DNA of 5,367 bases from Desulfovibrio sp. (GTDB lineage: Bacteria > Desulfobacterota > Desulfovibrionia > Desulfovibrionales > Desulfovibrionaceae). The stretch's first letter is position 1. Each line of letters begins with the position of its first letter. The notes under the pieces were generated by a model. It was not told the origin of the DNA. It saw nothing but the letters and a program-made list of their open reading frames with translations, and did not search any database. Shown here in pieces: positions 1 through 5,240 of the stretch. Both the position numbers and the translations under genes were made by a program. The stretch spans positions 1 to 5,367 of the forward strand of contig DQED01000286.1 of NCBI GenBank assembly GCA_003525525.1, in the 5' to 3' direction.

Positions 1-333
1 CCGGCGCACGGCCGCGCCGCGCAGGCCCCGGCGGCGCAGGCCGAATTCCACGTTGCCCCGCACCGTGAGCCAGGGGAAAAGGGTCGGCTCCTGGAAGACC
101 ACGCCCCGGTCGGGGCCGGGGGCGCGCACTTCCCTGCCGCCGCATAGCACCCGGCCCTGCCCGGGACGCAAAAAGCCCGCCGCGAGCCCGAGCAGCGTGG
201 TCTTGCCGCAGCCGCTCCCGCCAAGGACGCACACCCATTCGCCCCGGGCCACGGCGAATCCGAGGCCCGCGAAGACCGGTTTTTTCCGATCCTGCCCGGC
301 GTAGCCGAAGGACACGTCCTCGAAGCGGATCAC
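1..333 (-). CDS. ABC transporter ATP-binding protein, nitrate/sulfonate/taurine type (3' end cut by window)
   Basis: This is the cytoplasmic ATPase subunit that would power the permease encoded just upstream. Only the first 111 residues are inside the window. Translating the minus strand from a GTG at 333 gives MIRFEDVSFGY, then a Walker A motif GGSGCGKTT at about residues 38-46, and a Q-loop VFQEPTLFPWLTV at about 79-91. The latter is typical of the SsuB/TauB/NrtD subfamily. The signature motif, Walker B and H-loop lie beyond the left edge. The GTG start overlaps the permease stop codon (GTGA, 333-330), the usual sign of translational coupling and of a 1:1 operon partner. Walker A has Thr in place of the more common Ser after Lys, which is allowed. 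The family assignment is firm. The transported substrate (sulfonate, taurine, nitrate, thiamine precursor or other) cannot be decided from this subunit. Confidence 0.95.
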   Translation of the reverse strand, partial: MIRFEDVSFGYAGQDRKKPVFAGLGFAVARGEWVCVLGGSGCGKTTLLGLAAGFLRPGQGRVLCGGREVRAPGPDRGVVFQEPTLFPWLTVRGNVEFGLRRRGLRGAAVRR

Positions 334-1154
334 GGCTTCTCCGGGACAACGCCCCAGCGCCGCACCGTGGCCGCTTCCAGCCGGCCAAGCAGCCCCCCCT
401 CGACGAAAAAACCCACGGCGCAGATGACCGCGATGCAGGCGAACGCCGCAAGGTAGTCGAGGCTCCAGCGGGCCTGGATGATGGAATAGCCAAGGCCCGT
501 GCCCGTGCCGACGACCATTTCGGCGGCCACGAGCACGCGCCAGCCCGTGCCGCAGCCGATGCGCAGGCCGCTTATGACGTGGGGCAGCGCCCCGGGCAGG
601 AGCACGCGGAAAAAAAGCGCCCCGGGTCCGGCCCCGAGCATCCGCGCCGCGCGGACGTAACCCTGGTCCACGCCGCGGATGCCGGCCATGACGCTGACCG
701 CGACCGGCGCGAAGGCCGCGGCCGCGATCATGAACACGGTGGCCGCCGGGCCGATGCCGAAGACGAGGATGGCCACGGGAATCCAGGCGAGCCCGGGCAC
801 GAGCAGAAAAAGGCGCGGAAGGGGGGCAAAAAGCGCGGCAAAGGCTGCGGACCGCGCGGCCAGCAAACCATAGGCGATGCCGCAGCCCGCGGCGATGCCG
901 ACCCCGGCCAGCCAGCGACCGAGGCTGTGCAGGATGTGCGCGGAAAGGGGATGTCCGCCAAGGGGCCGGCCCGCGACCAGGGCGCCCAGGCGTTGCAGCG
1001 TGGCAAGGGGCGTGGGGAACGGCACGTCGCGCACGGCCGCAATGGCTATTGCGGCAATTTGCCAAACGGCCAAAAGCATGCACATTCCGGCAAGACCCTG
1101 TACGAAACCCCGCAACACCTCGGGGCGCAGCAAGCCTTTTCCGGGAAACGCCAT
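330..1154 (-). CDS. ABC transporter permease, SsuC/TauC-like (binding-protein-dependent transport inner membrane component)
   Basis: This is the inner-membrane channel subunit of an ABC importer. With the start at 1154 the protein has 274 residues, normal for the SsuC/TauC/NrtB group. It is strongly hydrophobic, with likely membrane segments around residues 21-41, 78-100, 108-133, 137-157, 200-220 and 232-252. The cytoplasmic EAA loop that docks on the ATPase is clear at about 167-200: YVRAARMLGAGPGALFF, followed by RVLLPGALPHVISGLRIG. A downstream LGYSIIQAR segment is also typical of the family. The reading frame is open further upstream to an ATG at 1244, adding 30 residues. I prefer 1154 because a GAGG lies just upstream of it, the protein then begins at family length, and the extension is Cys/Arg-rich and covers an inverted repeat that looks regulatory. 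The gene heads a minus-strand operon with the ATPase at 333. Substrate is unknown. Confidence 0.93.
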   Translation of the reverse strand: MAFPGKGLLRPEVLRGFVQGLAGMCMLLAVWQIAAIAIAAVRDVPFPTPLATLQRLGALVAGRPLGGHPLSAHILHSLGRWLAGVGIAAGCGIAYGLLAARSAAFAALFAPLPRLFLLVPGLAWIPVAILVFGIGPAATVFMIAAAAFAPVAVSVMAGIRGVDQGYVRAARMLGAGPGALFFRVLLPGALPHVISGLRIGCGTGWRVLVAAEMVVGTGTGLGYSIIQARWSLDYLAAFACIAVICAVGFFVEGGLLGRLEAATVRRWGVVPEKP

Positions 1155-1332
1155 CCAGCCTCGGACGCGCACTATCGCTTTTTCGGCCACGCAGTGCCGT
1201 GAGCAATTCAAACAATTGCGGCGCGTCGTGCCGTTGCATGCCATATGCCGCCCGCGCGGTCAATTGCGCCGGACTGGACGGCCGGCCGGGAACCGGGCAA
1301 TGCGGTACGATCCGTTTCTCACAGGAGCCCCT
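1155..1332. other. Divergent intergenic spacer between permease (-) and VOC gene (+)
   Basis: This 178-nt spacer separates two divergently transcribed genes and should hold the promoters of both. What can be seen is an inverted repeat at 1203-1219 and a second CAATTG at 1261-1266. On the minus strand there is a TTGACC (1263-1258) resembling a -35 box, but no good -10 at the right distance. On the plus strand there is a TACGAT (1306-1311) resembling a -10, but no -35 partner. I therefore do not call a promoter for either gene. No tRNA, riboswitch or small ORF with a ribosome-binding site is apparent. Confidence 0.6.
1203..1219. promoter_or_regulatory. Perfect inverted repeat GCAATT-CAAAC-AATTGC, candidate operator
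   Basis: Six-base arms GCAATT (1203-1208) and AATTGC (1214-1219) are exact reverse complements around a 5-nt spacer. The site is AT-rich in very GC-rich surroundings. It lies 49 nt upstream of the preferred permease start, where an operator or activator site would be expected. A related CAATTGC recurs at 1261-1267, 48 bp away. The symmetry is seen directly; binding by a regulator is inference. Confidence 0.4.
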
Positions 1333-1809
1333 ATGCCCATCCGTTTCCACAGCCCCTGCGTGTTCGTGCGCGACATGGAACTTGCCCGGATCTTTTACGA
1401 GGCAACCTTGGGCCAGACGCCGACCCTGGCCCTCGACGGCTACGTGGTCTACCCCGGTTTCGCCCTGTGGCGTGCGGACACGGCCGGGCAGCATGTCTTC
1501 GGCGACGCGTCGGCCCTGCCGCCCGGCCGCCTGGGGCGGGACAATTTCGAGTTGTATTTCGAAACCGAGGACGTGGAGGCGGCCTTCAAGGCGGTCTCCG
1601 CCCGGGCCGAGGCGCTGTGCCCGCTCGCGGCGCAGCCCTGGGGCCAGCGCTGTTTCCGGGTGCGCGACCCGGAGGGGCATATCGTCGAAGTGGCGGAACC
1701 CATGGAACTTGTCGTGCGGCGTCTGGCGGCGTCGGGCATGGACGTGGCGGCCGTGTGCGCGGCGACGCTGATGCCGGAGGCGTTCGTGCGGGCGGCGCTC
1801 GGCTCCTGA
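1333..1809 (+). CDS. VOC-fold (glyoxalase/bleomycin-resistance/dioxygenase superfamily) protein
   Basis: This 158-residue protein looks like a vicinal-oxygen-chelate domain. The N-terminal strand and helix read CVFVRDMELARIFYEATLG (about 9-27), the standard V.D...A..FY..LG start of the fold. There is a central FELYFETEDVEAAF (72-85), and the hallmark FRVRDPEGHIVEVAEP (108-123) places a candidate metal-binding Glu at 119. The usual N-terminal His ligand is absent (S7-P8-C9 in that region), so metal binding may be altered. Residues 124-158 form an extra helical tail (MELVVRRLAASGMDVAAVC, then MPEAFVRAAL) like that of some other single-domain VOC proteins. The start is well supported: AGGAG at 1323-1327 sits 5 nt before the ATG. 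The gene stands alone between a divergent ABC operon and ribBA. Superfamily membership is likely; the substrate (a glyoxal adduct, an antibiotic or other small molecule) cannot be inferred. Confidence 0.87.
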   Translation: MPIRFHSPCVFVRDMELARIFYEATLGQTPTLALDGYVVYPGFALWRADTAGQHVFGDASALPPGRLGRDNFELYFETEDVEAAFKAVSARAEALCPLAAQPWGQRCFRVRDPEGHIVEVAEPMELVVRRLAASGMDVAAVCAATLMPEAFVRAALGS

Positions 1810-1842
1810 GGGCGGCTGCGTTGCGGAGGCGGCCCCGGTCGC

Positions 1843-1871
1843 TTGCCTTGCCAATCGCCCTCGCGTAGACT
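1843..1871 (+). promoter_or_regulatory. Candidate sigma-70 promoter for the ribBA operon
   Basis: TTGCCT (1843-1848) and TAGACT (1866-1871) resemble -35 and -10 boxes and are separated by exactly 17 nt. They would start transcription near 1878, giving a leader of about 78 nt before the ribBA ATG. That is too short to hold an FMN riboswitch. The matches to consensus are partial, so this is a candidate only. Confidence 0.4.
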
Positions 1872-1883
1872 ATTTCCCCCTTT

Positions 1884-1912
1884 GACCCGGCCGCCCGGGT
1901 CTTTGGTCTTTT
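1884..1912 (+). terminator. GC hairpin plus T-rich run: terminator of the VOC gene or hairpin in the ribBA leader
   Basis: GACCCGG (1884-1890) and CCGGGTC (1895-1901) form a perfect 7-bp stem with a CCGC loop, followed by TTTGGTCTTTT (1902-1912). Read on the plus strand this resembles an intrinsic terminator with an interrupted U-tract, about 75 nt after the VOC stop. On the minus strand the tail is AAAGGGGG, so it is not bidirectional. If the candidate promoter upstream is real, the hairpin would sit at about +7 to +24 of the ribBA transcript instead. Confidence 0.45.
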
Positions 1913-1955
1913 CCACAGGGCCGCCCCAGGCCGCCCAAAAGAGGGATACCCACGT

Positions 1956-3176
1956 ATGCGCATAAGCCCCATCGAGGAAGCCATCGAGGAAATCCGCACC
2001 GGACGGATGGTCATCCTCGTCGACGACGAAGACCGTGAAAACGAAGGCGATCTCACCGTCGCCGCCGAAAAGGTCACCCCCGAACTCATCAATTTCATGG
2101 CCACCCACGGGCGCGGCCTGATCTGCCTGTCCCTGGCCCCGGACCTCGTGGACCAGCTCGGGCTGCCCATGATGACGAGCGACAACAAATCCCCCTTCGG
2201 CACGGGGTTCACCGTTTCCATCGAGGCCAAGGTGGGCGTGTCCACGGGCATCTCCGCCTTCGACCGCGCGACCACCATCCTGGCCGCCGTGGCCGACGGA
2301 GCGACCCCCGACGACCTCGTCACCCCGGGGCACATCTTTCCGCTGCGGGCCAAGGAAGGCGGCGTGCTCGACCGCGCCGGCCAGACCGAAGGCTCGGTGG
2401 ACCTGGCGCGCCTGGCCGGGCTCAAGCCCGCCGGCGTCATCTGCGAGATCATGCGCGAGGACGGCAACATGGCGCGCATGCCCGATCTCATGGAGTTCGC
2501 CGAAAAGCACAACATCAAGATCGCGACAGTCGCCGACCTCATCCGCTACCGCCTGAAGTTCGGCCGCCTCGCCGTGACCAAGGTGGCCGAGGCCGGCCTG
2601 CCCACCGCCTTCGGCACCTTCCGCGCCCTGGCGTTCACGGCAAGCGAAGACCACAAGACCCACATCGCCCTGGTCAAGGGCGACATCCACCCCGACGAGC
2701 CCGTGCTCGTGCGCGTGCACAGCGAGTGCCTGACCGGCGACGTGTTCGGCTCGCTGCGCTGCGACTGCGGCAACCAGCTGCACGAAGCCATGCGCATGAT
2801 CGAGACCGAGGGCAAGGGCGTGATCCTCTACATGCGCCAGGAAGGCCGGGGCATCGGCCTGGCCAACAAGATCAAGGCCTACGCCCTCCAGGAACAGGGC
2901 CTCGACACCGTGGACGCCAACCTGCGCCTGGGCTTCAAGGCCGACCTGCGCGAATACGGCACCGGCGCGCAGATCCTCGTGGCGCTCGGCGTCTCCAAGA
3001 TGCGCCTGATGACCAACAACCCCAAAAAGATCGTCGGGCTCGAGGGCTACGGCCTCGAGGTCGTGGAGCGGGTGCCCATCGAGAGCTGCCCCTGCGCCGA
3101 GAACACCTGCTACCTGACCACCAAGCGCGACCGCATGGGGCACCTGCTCCACCTGCCGGACCAGGCGACCAAGTAG
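1956..3176 (+). CDS. ribBA: Bifunctional 3,4-dihydroxy-2-butanone-4-phosphate synthase / GTP cyclohydrolase II
   Basis: This 406-residue cytoplasmic enzyme supplies both precursors of riboflavin. The RibB half (about 1-200) converts ribulose 5-phosphate to dihydroxybutanone phosphate plus formate. The RibA half (about 205-406) opens GTP to the diaminopyrimidine intermediate. RibB motifs are [12 protein letters not shown] (21-32, metal-binding Glu28), [20 protein letters not shown] (123-132) and CEIM (Glu164). The next metal ligand, His in the usual GHTE motif, is Gln143 here ([11 protein letters not shown]), aligned without gaps to E. coli His153. RibA motifs are the zinc cysteines C258, C269 and C271 ([18 protein letters not shown]), [11 protein letters not shown] (292-302), the Asp330/Arg332 pair in [11 protein letters not shown], and NNPKK. 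The length is normal for a fused RibBA. GAGGG at 1941-1945 precedes the ATG by 10 nt. The gene opens an operon with ribH and nusB. The identity is secure; only full RibB activity is open to question because of Gln143. Confidence 0.98.
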   Translation: MRISPIEEAIEEIRTGRMVILVDDEDRENEGDLTVAAEKVTPELINFMATHGRGLICLSLAPDLVDQLGLPMMTSDNKSPFGTGFTVSIEAKVGVSTGISAFDRATTILAAVADGATPDDLVTPGHIFPLRAKEGGVLDRAGQTEGSVDLARLAGLKPAGVICEIMREDGNMARMPDLMEFAEKHNIKIATVADLIRYRLKFGRLAVTKVAEAGLPTAFGTFRALAFTASEDHKTHIALVKGDIHPDEPVLVRVHSECLTGDVFGSLRCDCGNQLHEAMRMIETEGKGVILYMRQEGRGIGLANKIKAYALQEQGLDTVDANLRLGFKADLREYGTGAQILVALGVSKMRLMTNNPKKIVGLEGYGLEVVERVPIESCPCAENTCYLTTKRDRMGHLLHLPDQATK

Positions 3177-3200
3177 GGACGTCTTTTTCCACACGCCAAG

Positions 3201-3216
3201 GGGCGGACAACCGCCC
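3201..3216 (+). promoter_or_regulatory. Small hairpin directly before the ribH ribosome-binding site
   Basis: GGGCGG (3201-3206) and CCGCCC (3211-3216) pair perfectly around an ACAA loop in the 54-nt gap between ribBA and ribH. The ribH Shine-Dalgarno sequence GGGAGAA (3217-3223) begins at the very next base. There is no T-run, so it is not a terminator. It could affect ribH translation or mRNA processing, or be a chance product of GC-rich sequence. Confidence 0.3.
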
Positions 3217-3230
3217 GGGAGAACCGCGAC

Positions 3231-3701
3231 ATGCATCACATAACGACCATCGAAGGCCAGCTCACCGCCCAGGGACTCAAGTTCGCCCTGGTCGTCGGGC
3301 GCTTCAACGACTTCATCAGCGAGCGCCTCGTGGGCGGGGCCATCGATTACCTGACCCGCCACGGCTGCGACCGCGCCGACATCACCCTCGTGCGCGTGCC
3401 CGGGGCGTTCGAGATTCCCCTGGCCGCCAAGAAGCTGGCCGCTTCGGGCAGATACCACGGCGTGATCTGCCTGGGCGCGGTCATCCGCGGCGCGACCCCG
3501 CACTTCGAGTACGTGGCCAACGAATGCGTCAAGGGCCTGGCCCATGTCATGCTCGACACCGACGTGCCCGTGGGATTTGGCGTGCTCACCGTGGACACCC
3601 TGGAGCAGGCCATCGAACGCGCCGGTTCCAAGGCCGGCAACAAGGGCGTGGAAGCCGCCGCAGCCGTGCTCGAGATGGTGCGCGTGCTGGAGCAGCTCTA
3701 A
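3231..3701 (+). CDS. ribH: 6,7-dimethyl-8-ribityllumazine synthase
   Basis: This enzyme condenses dihydroxybutanone phosphate (the RibB product) with 5-amino-6-ribitylaminouracil to form lumazine, the penultimate riboflavin step. Family members assemble into pentamers or icosahedral 60-mers. The 156-residue length is typical. The family motifs are present in order: GRFNDFI (23-29, aromatic residue that stacks on the substrate), PGAFEIP (57-63), [16 protein letters not shown] (82-97) with the catalytic His at 91, and [17 protein letters not shown] (116-132) with Arg130 for phosphate, then KAGNKG. The start is supported by GGGAGAA seven nt upstream. It lies 54 nt after ribBA, in the same reading frame, and 3 nt before nusB, so it is clearly in the same operon. 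Nothing is missing from the active site. Confidence 0.98.
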   Translation: MHHITTIEGQLTAQGLKFALVVGRFNDFISERLVGGAIDYLTRHGCDRADITLVRVPGAFEIPLAAKKLAASGRYHGVICLGAVIRGATPHFEYVANECVKGLAHVMLDTDVPVGFGVLTVDTLEQAIERAGSKAGNKGVEAAAAVLEMVRVLEQL

Positions 3702-3704
3702 CCC

Positions 3705-4208
3705 ATGGCCCTGGCCGCACAGAGCATCATGACCGAATCCGAAGAAAAAAAGCCCGTCGCCTCGCGGCGCAAGGGCCGCAAGCAGGCCTTCGAGTGCCTC
3801 TACGGCCTCATTTTCGAGTCCGCGGCCGACGCCCGTTCCCTGCGCCGGCTGTTTTCCCGCTGTCCCCACGACGTGAGCGAGGGCGACGACGACGCCGGCG
3901 GGGAATTCGCCTGGGAGATCGTCTCGGGCGTGTGGGACAACCAACGGGAGATCGACGCGCTGATCGTGCGCTTCTCCAAGAACTGGAAGCTCTCGCGCAT
4001 CGCCAAGGTGGAACTGACCATCCTGCGCCTGGCGGTCTTCGAGATCCTCTACCGGCCGGACATTCCGCTTCGCGTCACGCTCAACGAAGCCATCGAACTG
4101 GCCAAGCGCTACGGCGACGAGAACTCCCGCAACTTCATCAACGGCATCCTGGACGCCATCGCCAAGGCCGTTGACAACGGCGAGTTCGAAATCCACAAGG
4201 ATTTGTGA
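3705..4208 (+). CDS. nusB: Transcription antitermination factor NusB
   Basis: NusB is a small all-helical RNA-binding protein that pairs with NusE (ribosomal protein S10) on boxA sequences to promote antitermination of rRNA transcription. The 167-residue protein starts with a basic helix RRKGRKQAFECLYGLIFES (21-39) and contains the conserved C-terminal block: LSRIAKVELTILRLAVFEIL (97-116), then DIPLRVTLNEAIELAKRYG (119-137) and SRNFINGILDAIAK (141-154). An acidic insert (SEGDDDAGGE, 58-67) sits in a variable loop. ATG 3705 is 3 nt after the ribH stop with GGAG about 12 nt upstream. A second ATG at 3729 (MTESEEKKP) with AGAG nearby is an equally reasonable start and would shorten the protein by 8 residues. 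A ribH-nusB pairing is common in bacteria and supports the call. Confidence 0.96.
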   Translation: MALAAQSIMTESEEKKPVASRRKGRKQAFECLYGLIFESAADARSLRRLFSRCPHDVSEGDDDAGGEFAWEIVSGVWDNQREIDALIVRFSKNWKLSRIAKVELTILRLAVFEILYRPDIPLRVTLNEAIELAKRYGDENSRNFINGILDAIAKAVDNGEFEIHKDL

Positions 4209-4211
4209 GCC

Positions 4212-5108
4212 ATGGGAAACGCCGCAACCTTCAGGGCGCGCCGCGCCGCGCCCTGGGCTGCGACGCCGGGCGCGTTTCTTCCCTTCCTGCTTATCGCGGT
4301 CCTGTGCCTCTCCGCTTGCGGCCCCGCCCGTGCGCTACTCGCCGCCTGCCGGTCCACGGAGGGATTCGTCCCCCTTGCGGATGATCCCCGCATCCGCTGC
4401 GAACCCGGGGCCGAACCGTTGGCCCAGGCGGTTGCGCCGCTGCTCGGCCCGGCCGTGGCTGCCGTGGAGGAGGGGCACGGCGCGCCGTTCGCCGCGCCCG
4501 TGGGCGTGTACGTTTGCGCAAGCGAGGCAAGCTTCACGCGTTTCACCGGCTCCAAAGGCAAGGGCGCTGTCACCCGGGAACTCTTCCTCTCCCCGGCGCT
4601 ATTGCAGGAGCCGGAATTCCTGCCCCTCTACCTGGCCCACGAGCTTTCGCACCTGCACATCCTCCAGCGCATCGGCGTCGCCGACGTCCTGAAGCTCCCC
4701 GTATGGTTCAAGGAAGGCCTAGCCACGCTCGTTTCCCATGGCGGCGGCGCGCAGGACGTGTCCGACGCGGAAGCCCTGGCCGCCATGCGCGCCGGGCGCA
4801 GCTTCCGGCCGGATGCGGGAGGCACGGTCCTTGGCGGATTGTTCTTTCCGCAATACGCCGCCACGTTCCACCTGGAAAACCAGATGTTCTACCGCCAGGC
4901 CATGCTTTTCACGCAATTCCTCAGGAACGAGGACGGGCCGGCCTTCCGGGCGCTGTTGTCCGACATCGAGTCGCACCGGCCGTTTCCGGACGCGTTCCTG
5001 GCCGCGTACAAATCCCCCTTGCCGGAAGTCTGGCAGCGGTTTCAGCGAAAGATACGAACGCAAGCCGCCTTGGGCCGTTCGGTTGAGAAATTTCAAGAGG
5101 AAGGATAG
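4212..5108 (+). CDS. Putative HEXXH zinc metallopeptidase-like lipoprotein
   Basis: I do not recognise a named gene. The 298-residue product has a basic N-terminus, a hydrophobic stretch PFLLIAVLCLSAC (24-36) and an LSAC lipobox with Cys36, so it should be exported and lipidated. Gly37 after the Cys gives no Asp retention signal, so outer-membrane placement is plausible. The core carries HELSHLH (143-149), matching HEXXH, followed by WFKEGLATLVS (165-175), where Glu168 is well placed as third zinc ligand (20 residues after the second His). This gluzincin layout resembles the peptidase MA-like families. The C-terminal part contains an ENQMFYRQAMLFTQFL helix often seen in such proteins. The ATG is 3 nt after the nusB stop, with AAGGA (4198-4202) inside the end of nusB, so the gene is probably co-transcribed with nusB. 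Substrate and role are unknown; proteolytic activity is inferred from motifs only. Its presence between nusB and leuS is unexpected. Confidence 0.85.
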   Translation: MGNAATFRARRAAPWAATPGAFLPFLLIAVLCLSACGPARALLAACRSTEGFVPLADDPRIRCEPGAEPLAQAVAPLLGPAVAAVEEGHGAPFAAPVGVYVCASEASFTRFTGSKGKGAVTRELFLSPALLQEPEFLPLYLAHELSHLHILQRIGVADVLKLPVWFKEGLATLVSHGGGAQDVSDAEALAAMRAGRSFRPDAGGTVLGGLFFPQYAATFHLENQMFYRQAMLFTQFLRNEDGPAFRALLSDIESHRPFPDAFLAAYKSPLPEVWQRFQRKIRTQAALGRSVEKFQEEG

Positions 5109-5240
5109 GTATTCCACACCTTGTCGCACTGCGCCGCAACCATGCCCGCAGACCGCGGCGGCAAGCCCCCTTATCCCGGAAGCAACGGTCCGGCGGAAGC
5201 CGCGATCAGCAGCAATGACCACGCCAAGGAGCGTTTTTCC
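5109..5240 (+). other. Spacer before leuS, stop-free in the leuS frame
   Basis: This 132-nt gap has no clear promoter, terminator or T-box. A short CGGC-GGAA-GCCG hairpin with a GNRA-type loop lies at 5191-5202. The leuS frame is open through the whole gap back to the stop of the lipoprotein gene (TAG 5106-5108). An in-frame ATG at 5142 could add 33 residues to LeuS, but it has no good Shine-Dalgarno sequence and the added residues do not look like the family. Confidence 0.6.
5226..5231 (+). promoter_or_regulatory. leuS ribosome-binding site (AAGGAG)
   Basis: AAGGAG ends 9 nt before the ATG at 5241. It is among the strongest Shine-Dalgarno matches in the window and decides the leuS start in favour of 5241 over the in-frame ATG at 5142. 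Confidence 0.8.

Noticed and set aside
53..304. Plus-strand ORF of 83 codons
   Set aside because: It is antisense to the ABC ATPase gene, whose Walker A and Q-loop are clear; the translation is low-complexity Pro/Arg/Ser.
579..1202. Plus-strand ORF of 207 codons
   Set aside because: It is antisense to the permease and rich in Gly, Arg, Asp and His; no family resemblance and no convincing ribosome-binding site.
877..1332. Upstream extension of the VOC frame to an ATG at 877
   Set aside because: The extra 152 residues are antisense to the permease and Arg/Pro/Ala-rich. The ATG at 1333 has an ideal AGGAG and begins exactly at the VOC fold.
1810..1955. FMN riboswitch in front of ribBA
   Set aside because: I looked for the conserved RFN-element segments and multi-helix layout and found none. 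The space after the candidate promoter is also too short.
2726..4174. Plus-strand ORF of 482 codons overlapping ribBA, ribH and nusB in another frame
   Set aside because: It is Arg/Pro/Gly-rich, crosses three real genes out of frame, and shows no motif.
1449..4196. A 915-codon open frame on the minus strand spanning the VOC gene, ribBA, ribH and nusB
   Set aside because: It is antisense to four well-recognised genes. ribBA, ribH and nusB all lie in the same plus-strand frame, so one antisense frame stays open across them through GC-rich codon bias. Its translation is biased (Gly/Ala/Val/His/Asp-rich) and shows no domain.
5109..5240. T-box or other amino-acid-responsive leader before leuS
   Set aside because: No T-box bulge sequence, specifier stem or terminator/antiterminator pair is visible, and the gap is short.
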